Below, one piece after another: positions 46,001 through 57,367 of a stretch of DNA of 64,000 nucleotides; the first letter of the stretch is position 1, and every line of letters starts with the position of its first letter. This stretch comes from Haemonchus contortus (taxonomy: Eukaryota; Nematoda; Chromadorea; Rhabditida; Trichostrongylidae): the NCBI GenBank assembly GCA_000469685.2, contig LS997564.1, positions 13,618,091-13,682,090 of the forward strand. Reading direction: 5' to 3'. The notes under the pieces were generated by a model. It searched no databases. It saw only the letters and a program-made list of their open reading frames with translations, and had not been told where the DNA came from. Position numbers and translations under genes: made by a program.

Positions 46001-48036
46001 TGAGATCCGTCGGCTGGTCATCCTTCACGAATTCCAAGTCCGCTGCGTTCTGATTCATCCACGGAAATAGCGCACTAATCGCATCCGACGCCATGTCGTC
46101 ACGAAGTCCTTTGGTTCCTTGTTGCTGGAATGTATTTGAAATATTGATTCATATTGATTAAATATCAGAGTACAAGCTTATCATCAGTAATGCTCATGAG
46201 CTAGCCAATTGCTGACAGAATCGTTCTTTTAGAGGGTTTTTTTTGACATTTTGCTGACTATCATCATCTCTCAGCTCTTGCTCACAGCTAGAAGGCCCCA
46301 AATTATCAAACACCTTAAAATAAATACTAACTCCAGTAAACCGAGCTTGTGTGGAGAAGAAAAGCGAGAAAGCAAAATTTAGAGCTAATCAGAAAGATTT
46401 TTGACGTTTCAGCGCCATATCAGAAAGATTTTTGACGTTTCAGCGCCTACCTGCCTATTTTTGCATCTTCGCAAGCAAATTTTCAATTCTCATTTCCGCC
46501 ACAATTAATAATACGGTGATGTTTCAAAGTACTCGGTTACAAAACGTAATGTTGGCCTTGAATGATTTCTGCAACGCCACTACTATACCTCGGCCTTCAG
46601 GTATGAACTCAGTGATCACCCAGTAAGCGGTAAGGTATTCACGTGCCGGGAAATAAACTCGAATCCCAATCAATCCAAGCCAACCGAGTTATAATTACAG
46701 TAAAGCTACTAGGTACAAGATCGATTAGATGGACAAAAATATGCTCGATAGAAGGTTGATTAGGCTTAGTTACTGTGTAGGGTCCATAGACATCTGTACT
46801 CATCCGAAAGTCAATGCGATTCAGATGAAGCCGATGCGTATTTGCTTCAACCTACCCATTACCCTTCGAAGGTAGCAAAGTCATCCCGAATTCAACCCCA
46901 ATTTTTCAAAACAAAAACGGAGGTACCCTCGTGATAGGTCCAATTGACCTAAACGGTATGGCAAGCCCAGGAGCTGGCCCAGAAGCTGCTTTTCGTTAAG
47001 CTCTTCTAATTCTACTCCTTCCAGACTTCCAAAGCATTTCAAGGGTTTGGATTTCCACAGTTCTGCTATGGGTTTAAAAATGCCTATATAACCTACTCCA
47101 ACCAACCTGATATGTATTTCTTGGCTCGCCGGCGTCAACACGTTGTCGTTGACGTTTCAATTTGAAGCCACTGCGTTGTATATTAGGAGTGTTGAATGGT
47201 AACTGAGGATGTTGTTGATGATGATGTAGATGATGATGATGCTGTGGCTGGAAGAGGTACGAGAAGTGACCGAATGGTGATGAGCTCAGTTGCGGTGGCC
47301 CTGAGGACATACGGACCGGCTGAAAATACGCCCACACACCTATCTGGACACGCAAACCAACACCGCGCATACAAACAACTGATCGAATCACAATCAAAGA
47401 TTAACGGGTTCAGGCAATTAATGGCTAGCATAGAAGGAACCAAAGACAAATCATCTGAGAAATGTTATCTCCCTACAACAAGAACTTTACTGCGTAGTAT
47501 GATGATTCCTTGGATACATGTGCAGATTAGATCTTAAAAAATATAGAAAAAGAGTCTTCCAGATGATCTGCAGGTCCATCCGGTTTTGGCAACCACTCCC
47601 AAGAGAATCCGAGTCAAATCAGAGATCAACCAGTGCGAGATAGCATTCTGGAGTAGGCTCAACTGATAAGTTGATAGTCACGAGCAGAGCCTCTCTGAAT
47701 TCGACACTCCAGAAGGTCACTACGCCAGAGGGAGGTTACCGAGTCCTCGGATTCCCATGCCAGCTGATATTTCCCACAGAATTTCTAAACGGGTCCCTTA
47801 TTCGCTAGTGAAACTCAAAAACACTTCTCTGAGTAGAGCCTGAGTACTCGATAGCCCGAAGCCCGCTCATGCTAACTAAGCCGTGTACTTACCAAGTAAA
47901 TCCTGCGCGATCCTGGAGAGCTACTGTCTACTGGAGTAGTTCTCCTCCTCGGGTGCCAACGACTTGATTCGGCCAGTGGCGTTGAGGCGGTGTTCGGACT
48001 GTTGAATAGAACGAGCGACGACGAATCGATGGAGAG
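37006..48036 (-). CDS. pros-1: Prospero homeodomain transcription factor, 5' end open
   Basis: Orthologue of C. elegans pros-1 (ceh-26), fly prospero and vertebrate PROX1. Phase-compatible exons: 48036-47893, 47319-47107, 46124-45984, 43849-43787, 43441-43034, 42972-42880, 42581-42446, 41898-41786, 41722-41642, 41584-41436, 41276-41124, 38377-38232, 38162-38055, 37077-37006 (stop TAG): 672 residues if one surplus base is ignored. Landmarks: a His-rich run, then [50 protein letters not shown]; the Prospero domain from [20 protein letters not shown] and [17 protein letters not shown] through [37 protein letters not shown] and SLREFFDAI to [15 protein letters not shown]. It is a nuclear DNA-binding regulator; in C. 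elegans it acts in glia and excretory canal. The exon at 38377 has one T too many (see findings). A Ser/Thr-rich exon at 44466-44401 would also fit in phase. The first exon and start codon were not found. Confidence 0.93.
37205..37344. mobile_element. Hairpin (fold-back) MITE, ~140 bp
   Basis: Nearly the whole unit is one palindrome. ggctgcattcatagtccacg... at the left pairs with the reverse complement of ...gtggagaatgaaagctgcc at the right, through ccacgatttgg and agcgaccgatcg, to a small centre rich in gcgaccggt. A single strand would fold into a long stem. It sits in the last intron of pros-1, between exons 37077 and 38055. Confidence 0.8.
37570..37690 (+). mobile_element. SINE 3' half
   Basis: gactcgtctgggaggataaa, aacattgactagc, ggccatatacacatacaaaa, cgctattac and agtcgaatgcagg follow the tail of the family; the tRNA head is absent. 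It lies in the last pros-1 intron. Confidence 0.65.
38570..38950 (-). pseudogene. Frameshifted coding debris in a pros-1 intron
   Basis: One minus-strand frame gives [38 protein letters not shown] and GQPCLDTAL. After a frame change it continues [40 protein letters not shown] and [20 protein letters not shown] to a stop. The two parts look like one protein broken by a frameshift, perhaps a retroelement gag or captured gene. Further basic fragments ([20 protein letters not shown]) lie near 39200. The family is not recognised. Confidence 0.4.
39930..40135 (+). mobile_element. SINE copy, diverged
   Basis: A weak head (ggaatccccgatcgaaacc) is followed by a clear tail: gtaccagactggtctgtgag, gggccatgtacgcattcaaa, acaccaccacgattctgaac, gggagtcgaatgtttggcgc, atcccaaa. 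It lies in a pros-1 intron. Confidence 0.65.
44727..44995 (+). mobile_element. tRNA-derived SINE, best preserved copy
   Basis: Head gggagcaggtggtacagtgg (A box) and ctggaatcgaatcccggatt (B box), then gtccaggcgaaccaagcc, atgcgagtcatgtacaggcc, aagtacacatttaaaaacgc, cactagaaatctgaatgaaa, gtcaaatgcggagcgcatcc, caaaaag. It lies in a pros-1 intron. Confidence 0.8.
45813..45930. repeat. Three degenerate ~42-bp tandem copies
   Basis: The core cgagttctc(a/g)...gcagatg(a/g) recurs starting at 45816, 45857 and 45900 (spacing 41 and 43), inside a pros-1 intron just below the exon at 45984-46124. Confidence 0.7.
46388..46447. repeat. 31-bp tandem duplication
   Basis: atcagaaagatttttgacgt... (29 bases, ending tcagcgcc) is present at 46388-46416 and exactly repeated at 46419-46447. 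Confidence 0.85.
46619..46710 (+). mobile_element. SINE head fragment
   Basis: ggaaataaactcgaatccca followed by atcaatccaagccaacc matches the B box and following segment of the SINE family. It lies in a pros-1 intron. Confidence 0.45.
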
Positions 48037-51000
48037 CTGATTTCACGCTGAGAAAACAGGCCGTATTGAAGCCGTTGGAGGGGCGCTAAACGGTGGGCGA
48101 GGACAGAGAGAGATGCCAGTCAGACAGGCAGGCATCCGAGGACTACGTGGCGAGCACGGTCACGGCCGGAAGGCGATGAAGTCGCTACCGACCCTCTACA
48201 ATAGATCTATCCGCGACTCAACAGCATCCCGCAGATATTGCGGTTCGTTATTAGAGTTCGCCCAGCAATCGGTGACAGCACCTGGCAGCGCAAACTCTCC
48301 ATCAGGGACTACAGCTTTTCTATGTCTATTGTGCTCGTTGAATAGCAATATTGTCTGGATATACGATAAAGCGGACGTGTGAATCTTCACGAATCTATCA
48401 CAATCTATTCGGGCGGATTCGTCCGATAGAGATTTCCCTAGGTTACCAGATCCAGCATGGGGGCTAGGGCGCCACCCTTACGACTTCCCCATAACCAGGT
48501 TGAGCTGGTGCTACGAAACACATTATGCATTCAGCGTTCAAGAAAAAACGGAAAAGATCGTTCAGAACACCCACGGGTGTTGTCAAGTCTACCAAGGGCC
48601 GAGCTTTGCTTTCAGCTGATGTCAGACTTGCTTGGACCCAATTCCCCCTTAGGTCCATCAATCACCTGAGTTCCCAGAGTTCCCCATTCAACTGGTAAGT
48701 GGAAACGGTCCTTCTTCTGTGTTTGACGGGAAAGTCACAGGCATATATGTGGAACAGACAAACAGAAACCGAGAGTAAGTAATGGGGACGTCATTCGTTC
48801 ATATATTATGACAGCCGGCAATTTGTCCCATGCACTTTATCACCTGGCCAAGTGCCAACGGTCTGTTGACCCTCGGGCATAATAGCGATTAACGGGCGTC
48901 AATCAACCGAGAGCCGATTTTATCGGTGAAGCATTGGACTCGAGGTATGTAAATGACGATCGCATCACATCGAAATAAGATCGATGAGATGGGTGGGAGC
49001 TGGAGGAGCCATTGGGAAGTGACACGGAGCAGACTGTTTAGGCTAGCAATTCGTCGGAGGTGATTCACTTGAGAGGATTACAACATCGGGCCAACCATTC
49101 TGATTCAATGACTACCAGCTGATATTAGACTAATTTCAATGGGAGGAGGAGTCCATGAAAAATTAGTTGAAGAATGAGAATGTTCTAAAAACCATTTTTT
49201 CACATAAGCGACATTTCAGGACTAGCGGAATGAGTATAAATGGTGGCAAATTAAGGCTCTTCTTCAAATTCATTTGATGGAGAAGTTACTCCGATAGAAG
49301 GGGGATAGCAGTTCGTTTTCCACAGAAAAAACAGTCAAAAGGTAGAAAAGAGGAGAGAGAAATTGGGGAGCTATCAAGTTTCTGCTTCGGCAAGGAATCC
49401 TCTAACCACTTGTCTTCAACGAAGAGAGAGCTTCGTTCGAAGCCATAGCAAACAAGAACTCTGAATTTGTCACTGACATTAGACAGGAAATTAGGCTGTC
49501 AAAAACAGACTCTTAGAAGTTTGGATGTAGAAATCTGCCCTTAAAACGGAAATTCCGTCGAAAGAAGTTATCATGCGAGAATTTTGAGAAATTGTGCGCT
49601 ACTTAATGCCTTTTTTACAGGATGTAGCGCTTTAGCGCTCCAAATTCCCTATCGATGGTTCGTTTTGGCAGAGCTCTTCATTTTAAGGGCACATTTCTGA
49701 CCTAACCCCCTTCTGTTCTATTCATTCTTCCCTGCGTCCCCTGGAATAGGCAAATTCTCGCAAAAGCAGTAAAGAAGGAGCTTTTAGCCAGATCTAACTG
49801 GATAACCATATCAAATGGGCCCAGGGCTGAACTTTGAGACAAAATGGTTCCGCTGACAAATTGTACCAACTGAGAACAGATGGCTGAACGACATAAGCAT
49901 CGCTCTTGTATCATGAAATGTATTCTTTGCCGAAGGCCTCCCCGTAAATTAATTCCCGAAGATGAAACGAGAAGAATTTCTTCGCGTAATTTCTTCGAAT
50001 TCTAATCACCGCGCTTCGGCCAGCCACCCGCGCTTTCTGCGCTCATGTGTGCGTTTTTACGGCTTCCTATTAGTTTTAAGACCACCACAATATGGTGAAT
50101 GTGTGCAAATTTGCGTCATCAGTAAGCAATTCTGATGAACCATCAGGAGTTGTATAAAATCGAAGCCAGAGACGAGCGGCAACAGAAGTAAATCGCTTTT
50201 AGAAACGGAAATGGAGGAAATCAGACGGGGATAGGCACGGCCTCACCGACCGCAATATGCTGCACTGGACGACTACTCAGATTAGCCGCCACCTCCGTAA
50301 GTGGCCTCGGCGAAGATTACTGTAGCGAGCGGTAGGCGGGGCTTCTTGAGAGGACGTCCGCGCATCGACCCGAATGGAGTAGGTCTCAAAGGGGCATGGG
50401 AAGGGAAGGAATCCTGATGGAAATGGGAATTTTACAATCCGATCGGTCATAGCAGCTTATAATGAGGATATGGGAGAGCCCATACGATGATAGGGGAAAA
50501 ACTTGTGGGCGATTAAAATAAATAAATACTTTGCAAGTCACATGGTTGCATAGCCGCCTCCACACATAGTCGTTTTTCACCCAAACCACCCTCACTGATG
50601 GGGATTGTCATGATGGCTTTGTAGTTCCACCTCCTACTTCGATTTTAATGAATAGGAGCTCCCGAAAAATGTCTGCTCGCTGTTTACTTCCGTACTAACG
50701 ATGTACTTTATGTGGGGGGAGGATGAAAAATGTCAAAAATCACAGTTTCTCGACTATGAACATGGTAACGATCTATGAGCACAGCCAAAGCACACCGTGA
50801 AGATGATGCCTGAAATTGGCTAGGAAAAATCGATTTCAGTTCGCATTCGCTTAGCCAGCCAAGAAAGGGCACAGTACGTCCAAGCAAACTAAGGACCCCT
50901 TGAAAGGACCGACAGCATCCCACCCAACATGATTATGAGTAAAGAATCACATGGGATCTCTCTCAGTGAGCAACTAATCAAAACAACCTGGCTGGGAGCT

Positions 51001-54000
51001 TGGAAAAAAAAACAAACGGGCTGTTTATCGCTTGTAATCATAAGAAAACCCGGATCGATTCTAGGCTGACGCACAAATGTGAGGCAATTAAATTCAGAAA
51101 AAAAACCGAAGATATCATACTCGATGTAAAAGCTAACACAGAAAGTACGAGAACGTTCCCTAATTAACTACGCCTACATACTATGGGCGTAGATGAAAGT
51201 TGATCATTAAGGAAGAAGAAACTTGAGCACTACAAGTTTTTCTAGTGGGATTTACTTGATCCATGCGACATAAAGAAGGGTAAAAAAGAAATTAGCATCG
51301 ATGTGGGGGCATACAAAGGACTGAGGAGTCGATAACCAGTTTAAGGTGCTTTAAACGACTAGATCGAATCAGGTTCAACTATCAAAAGGGGTTCTAGGAA
51401 GCTCAGTGTAGCCCACGCAGTGGGACTGCTTAACGATGATGCTACTTGCCTAAGATTTCCTCGTAGCCATGAGATGTTCGGGTCCTATTGCAATATCAAC
51501 AACTTATTAGTGTGAGATGACATATCATCTTCCAGAACAGCTAATTGGCTAAGGATGATGCCCAATGTCGTCTTCACCTACACTTAAGAGATATACATCT
51601 ATGAATAATACAGAATCACATTTAAATTGAATCAAAGGTTAGCTTGGCTTAGTTCCCATGTCAAAAGCGTGGCTAAATCTCAACCCTCAAACTCTAAAAC
51701 CCCGCAGAAATAGATAAACATGGATATGACGCTCGCAGTGCAAGCAGAAAAAAAGTGATTGCTGACGAAGAAGGTAACTATTCGTAAAAGGGGAATTAAC
51801 ACATCAGAATCTGTTTCCGACTTAATATGGCTTCATAAATTGAGGAAATTTTTTTTATCTATCCCTAGATATTTATAGGGACTTGTAAAAGTTTTTGCAG
51901 AAGAAATGCTCAGGAAAATCCCAAAAAAATGATTTCAAGGCATACAGAAAGGAAGAGAGAAGGACTGAAAATTCGAAAATGAGAAAAGCTTAAGAAATGA
52001 GGCGGATATTGAAGACGACTAAGCAGCAATCATATGACATTTAGATCCCATTGAGCAAAGACAGACAGATTCCTGACGGAAATCCATTTCAACTTTTCTC
52101 AGATAATTTCAAGTGACAAGAGAGAAAAGTAAATTGTTGGCCGTTAAGTAGATAGAGCAATGTATTACTCTTAAAGGTGTAATCGATAAACATTTTACAA
52201 TTTCTCAGGCTATTTGAATGTACTGATGGGATAAAAGGATGTTTGAAAAGGGGGAACAAGTTACCTCATTGAAAATATAATAGAATGAAGTAGTAATTCG
52301 AAAGGTATGATGGCTGCCGTGCTTTGCTACGCCATTCAGCTGATGAATTATCGCGAGGGCAATCCGCTTTGAAGTGAAACTCAGGTAAAAGTTGCAAAGA
52401 CCCAGATTGAACCCACGACACAGTTAGAAACATTTCTGAGGTACTATGACGCTACAACCCACCCTTACCCCCTGAGCATCCAGTGGGGCCCAAAAAAATG
52501 GGCGGGGTGATGAGGTTTGAGAGATAAAACAGACGGAAAAGGCTTTGCGGCAGGATGGCATCGCGTTGAGGTCTTCACTACATCGACGAGGACACTCCTT
52601 CATTGGAGCGCTCTTGGCAGGGGGCGTGACAAGAAGTGGGCAGGGTCACGCGTCTCAGCCAATCACGAAACGACTCCTTGACGACAGCCGACGTATTAGC
52701 GCCGCCATGACGATGACGATATACACCGTCTTCCCCGATTACGTAACATACCCGGGTTATGGTAATTGGGAACCAAGGTTAATATTACGCACAGATTATG
52801 GTCTAAGAGGGGTGCTTGAGCTCCAGTAGAGAGCTCATATATTCAGGTATCCCAGGGATAATGACAAGAATTCATGAGAAACTGAAGTGTACAGTAACGT
52901 GGCACTAACTGTAATTACGAGCCTCTGACGACCTCCGTGAAGTGGAGTAGGACAGAAAGAAGCAACTGAGAGTCTACTTGAATCATACAAATGAACAAAA
53001 CTGAGGCAGAAGAGAGTTCTTGCAAGAGTCAGAGAAGCAGGGTGTGAAATGGCGTCAAAACTGACACAAACACATGCGAATAGTCGATAGTCCGTGTGCA
53101 TATGGCCATGGTGAGCGTATGTTGTTTCATCCGACGACTCTGACGAATCGACATTTCATCGCTCAGCCCTCTTTTCACATCTCTCACGCCAACTCCTCTA
53201 TGTTCACACTTTTTTTCGTGCAAAGAAACACCTTCTGTATAACGCGTATCTACCGCGAAACTCGTCCTTCCTTCATGAAAATCGTCTCATCTGTTGTAAA
53301 ATCTCCCAAAGTACAGTTCCATCTATCTGATCGATACTTAGCTTTATTGGGAGTAAATTTCGACGGGTAATGAGCGTCATAATCTGAAATGGTCGCCAGA
53401 GCACAACTTATGCCTTGTTTTTATAACGTCGGATCCTTCAAAATTAACGCAGTCCAGTATTTATGAGCGACCGATAACTAGAAGAGTACTACACGAAAAA
53501 CTTCGGTTCTCAAGCTAATTTCCTGTAAGCCCTGGTAATGCAAATTCCTAAGAAGTCTACTCGTTGCGTAACCAGTAACATTGATATTGAAATAATTCCT
53601 AAAGTAACGGCCACTGTTTTCGAGTTTCAGAGTTTAAAACAAGTTCTGAAATATCATTTGAAATTTGTAATTTCTTATGAATATCTTATTTTGCGAAACC
53701 CATATGACGATAGACTCTTCTCTAAAGATTCATGCCCAAAATACTGAAACTATCAGTCAGAGAATACAAATTCGTAAACTCTGGAAGAGATAAATTTTCC
53801 AGTTCATTTTTGAATCAACCACTAAATTTCTATGGTATCAACCGGATAATCTAGATGTATTCGCCATCAACGTCAAAACCCTTCCAAGAAAGCAGTCATA
53901 AAGTAATCACTTCAACATAATATCAAAAAATAGTAATTATCTGTTCTTCACAATTTCTTTTACAATCCTCTGGCTCGTTTTCTGTTGTCGTAATCCAATA

Positions 54001-54138
54001 TTTTATGGTAACAAATTTTATCCGTTACAATTCCGAAGGAAAGAAGTTTTCGCCAGAACTCATCGACTCTCGTCATCTCTGAGGTGTACTAAGCAAGACT
54101 ACATGAGAATACTCAAAAGATGTGACGTGTTTCTTGAA
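48037..54138. other. Long non-coding stretch upstream of pros-1
   Basis: No supported exon. GC-richer islands in otherwise AT-rich DNA lie at 50225-50360 and 52495-52715 (the latter with agccaatcacg, a CCAAT-type motif). Such islands upstream of a homeobox gene could be promoter or enhancer DNA, which is inference only. The missing 5' exon of pros-1 may also lie here or further right. Confidence 0.4.
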
Positions 54139-54297
54139 TTACTTGTCCCTCTCAAATCCGAGCTTCTCCACCAATGGCCCCAGAATTTCGCTTAGCATCC
54201 GAGACTTCCCCTTTGTTTCTAATTGTCCTACGCACCGAGCAATTACTGTGTCGGTTTGTGTCTCGATAAAGACCAACGAAAAAGCTCTCAATTTGTC
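54139..54297 (-). CDS. Candidate 3'-terminal exon, unrecognised
   Basis: After an acceptor-like gccgctcag, 53 codons run in phase 0 to TAA at 54139: DKLRAFSLVFIETQTDTVIA, RCVGQLETKGKSRMLSEILG, PLVEKLGFERDK. The alternation of charged and hydrophobic residues looks like a helical domain. No upstream exon could be linked with certainty (a frame near 54530-54600 reads CKKLMAYRRRAPTISFTF). The opposite strand also has a long open frame, so the call is tentative. Confidence 0.35.
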   Translation of the reverse strand, partial: DKLRAFSLVFIETQTDTVIARCVGQLETKGKSRMLSEILGPLVEKLGFERDK

Positions 54298-54299
54298 CT

Positions 54300-57175
54300 G
54301 AGCGGCTTTTGTAGTGGACAGGCGCAGCCGCCACACCATAGCCACCGCCTGACGGCGTCACAGGTGTGCACATTCGTTGGCCATGGTCATATACGAACGT
54401 CGAACAAGGTCACATCGGGGTACAGCAGTGCAGGCGATGAGAGAACAGCTGAAATGCTGCGAGGGCAGACATCATCACAACACGACGAACAGGTTCCGTG
54501 GAGACCTAGCCTATTGTGTGAAGGTGAAGCTGATCGTGGGCGCGCGCCGGCGGTACGCCATGAGCTTTTTACACAGTGCGACCCCGTCATCGCATATTTA
54601 ATGAACTATGAGACTATCAGACCTTGATTGGTATTCACGAAACGGCACTGACCTAAGCTCTACTGCGGACGACACTGAGCGGGTTTTTTAAAAAATCTGT
54701 CGGGCAAAACCAATATTTCCCTGCATAAGGGCGACGTGCTCGGAGGGAGTCCCCCACGAAGCGTCTAGGAAATTCACGTAAACAAGAGATTGGTAGCTAA
54801 ATCAGCCAGAATTCAATGATCATGGGGACAGTTACGAAGCATTCAGGAAGCCCAGAAGGAAGAAGCAGGAAGAAGCAATCGATAGCACTTCTATGTAGGC
54901 ATTGCTCCTTGTCAGGGCTTAATCACTCGGGCCAAGTTCTTTCAGAGATACATTCCAGGATTACGAGGGGTACGGGTCTTGTTGACACCATCCCAGCATT
55001 AACCTCAGACTCACCTAAACCATTACTCAGGTTACCTTTGACAGATATACATGAATGTAAACAGAGCTACCCTCTCTCCCGTTTATCTAATCGTCGTTTC
55101 ACCTGTCGGTTGTCGATTTGTTTATGTAAATGGATGAAGTGGCGAATCTTCTCAATAAACGACGATCGCTTAGCGTACGCCCATGAAAACTGAGAGCATA
55201 AGGCTTCAATGGGTACGCAGACTGCGGCACAGTTTGTATATACATTCTCAATCTGAAATACAGCACCTCCTGCATTTCACGGCTGACGGTTCAGATTTCG
55301 AGGATCTAAACGATACGCTGCTTAGCAATAAACACTAGGACACCTATGAAATCAACACACTAATTTCCGATGGCAGCCGGTACGTAGCCGTGGTGTTCGC
55401 TATCGATGCAACAGAAAAGAATTATTGAAAAACTCGTTAAGAAAGCAGGCTACTTCCTAATCAAAACCGAAACGTTCCTAGGAATGCCTCATGGACCAAT
55501 TCGCTTTTGTTTGGAACACAAGTGAACTGAAGTAATCACTTGGGCAATAGCACTGAAATAATTTCCCCTCGAAAAGCATGGGGAGCTAACTTGCCCAAAG
55601 CAGAAACGATACCTGAAAGCTCTTCTCTAAACTATAGAGCGGGAGACCTTTCTCTCTTCTCCGCCCTTCTCACTTCCACAAAGAAATATCTCTGGCACTT
55701 CCTTTCCACATCCTATTTTTCCCCAACCAAAAAAATAAGCATTTCAGAATTTTTCAGATCCCAAAACTGTTTTCAAAGTTCTAGAAACCATTGACTACGA
55801 GAATTAGGTTCAAGAAGTGCTTCGAAAAACCGAAAAGAAAGAGAAATTAGGTGCTTTCTGAGAGAGAGATCCAGTGGTAATATGTAACAGTAGAGATTGT
55901 ATAAGTATGAACCAACCCCCATGGGTATCGATCGTGCTGTCGAAGATTATTTTTAGAAATAGGCGTCAATCAGGAAAAAAGCACTATTTTTGTTGACCCT
56001 CATGTTTATGCGCTTTCAACCCATTTAGGAGATCCAGGTGGGAATAATGAAATAACAGAAAGAATTACGGGACTGATCAATTACTGTCACAAGTTTTTTC
56101 GAACCTAACGGCAGTTCTGAAAAATTTCCCGAGCAGTTCGTTAGATATCGAGGCAAGCCTGATAATGAGACGAGTTATAGAGATGTGTGAGGAGCAATGA
56201 ATGTCATTTCCGGCAGGTGAGCCCCGTCGTTGACGACGACTTGTGCGCACGCGCGAATACGCAAATTAGCATCTTCTCAGATGCGAGTTTTTGCGTACAG
56301 TTCGTCATTTGAATTTCACACGACACGTAGCTTATTGTGTGCCCTGCCCTTCACTAACCATAAGGGTACCACTCCTGCCACTCAGCCCCACAATTCTAGG
56401 CAACTAAATAATAAGGTTCACGCCTAGAGGAAATTCCATCCAGAAGCGAAGATTCATGGAGGAAGCGGAGCAAGCTCTCTTTGCTGATCTCAAAACAAAG
56501 GAAATTTTCCTTTCTACAAATGAATTTTGACCATTTCACCAATATTCATTCCCAGAAAAAGAATTTTCTGTATGAGCGGAGGTTTGGCAAAACGAGCGTT
56601 GCTCCTTACTTGTAGAATCTTCAACTTACGCTGGGAATTAGCAGTACCTGGGGTATTCAATGATTTAACCGCAAACGAGTCCTCAAAACCAAACCGAAAC
56701 GACCATCATCACCTTCTCTGGCCCTAATTGTGCGCAGGTGTACGTCGTTAATCCCAACTGAGCACCTCCTCTAGCGGTTTGTTTTGATCTACGGAGATAA
56801 CGACTAACTGATTGGCTCAGATTTGAGCTCCACCCTAAGACGCGAATAATAAGCGGATCTCTCCAGCCACCTGCACCGTTTCGGGCAAGCTAGTTGTCGT
56901 TATGAAGCCATATATGTAGTTCTCTTCCCGGATCGTCGACCAACTCTAAGGTCAGCTCAGAGTTTGCTACAACAGTTGGCCAATATCAGAAGGAAAGCAT
57001 CAACAGGTACAAGTTCAAGCTCTGAGTTCCTTCCGTGTGATACTATCCAGCCGAGGCTTCAAAATGGGGACTATTTCCAGAACTATCAAATTGAACAATG
57101 GCTTCGCAGTCCTCACATAGATCTTACTGAAGCCCTAGTCAATGAAATTCCGTAAATGAACACCGCCATTTGCAG
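54300..57175. other. Non-coding stretch, nothing supported
   Basis: Open frames are short or overlap on both strands. 56224-56236 holds a palindrome, cgtcgttgacgac, beside acgcaaattagc, an octamer/POU-like motif. No repeat family recognised. Confidence 0.35.
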
Positions 57176-57367
57176 CTTCGCAATAACTCTCCGAAATCGT
57201 TTGAAACAGTCGGTCTAGGATGCGACAGAGGAGGCGCCGGTGGCACTGGCATTACGAATGACGACTTCATTCTCCAAGAGTGTCTGAAAGGTCCCGTGAC
57301 GACGATCTCGGGTAATGAGAAACGCGTCCCATGTGTTGGTTTACTGCCAGTCGTCATTCGGAAATGG
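57176..57367 (+). CDS. Candidate internal exon, unrecognised gene
   Basis: 192 bases (64 codons) stay open between a good acceptor (catttgcag) and donor (TGG|GTAAGA), phase 0 at both ends: LRNNSPKSFETVGLGCDRGG, AGGTGITNDDFILQECLKGP, VTTISGNEKRVPCVGLLPVV. A Gly-rich start and two Cys are visible; the family is not recognised. An upstream frame ending at AACAG|GTACAAG (57007) is out of phase with it. Confidence 0.35.

Noticed and set aside
54223..54627. 134-codon plus-strand open frame
   Set aside because: Three or more frames are open in this GC-richer patch; the minus-strand exon with an acceptor is the better candidate, and neither is proven.
57061..57120. TIKLNNGFA resembling the start of an aldo-keto reductase
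   Set aside because: The conserved continuation does not follow and the next exon does not match the family; a nine-residue resemblance is chance.
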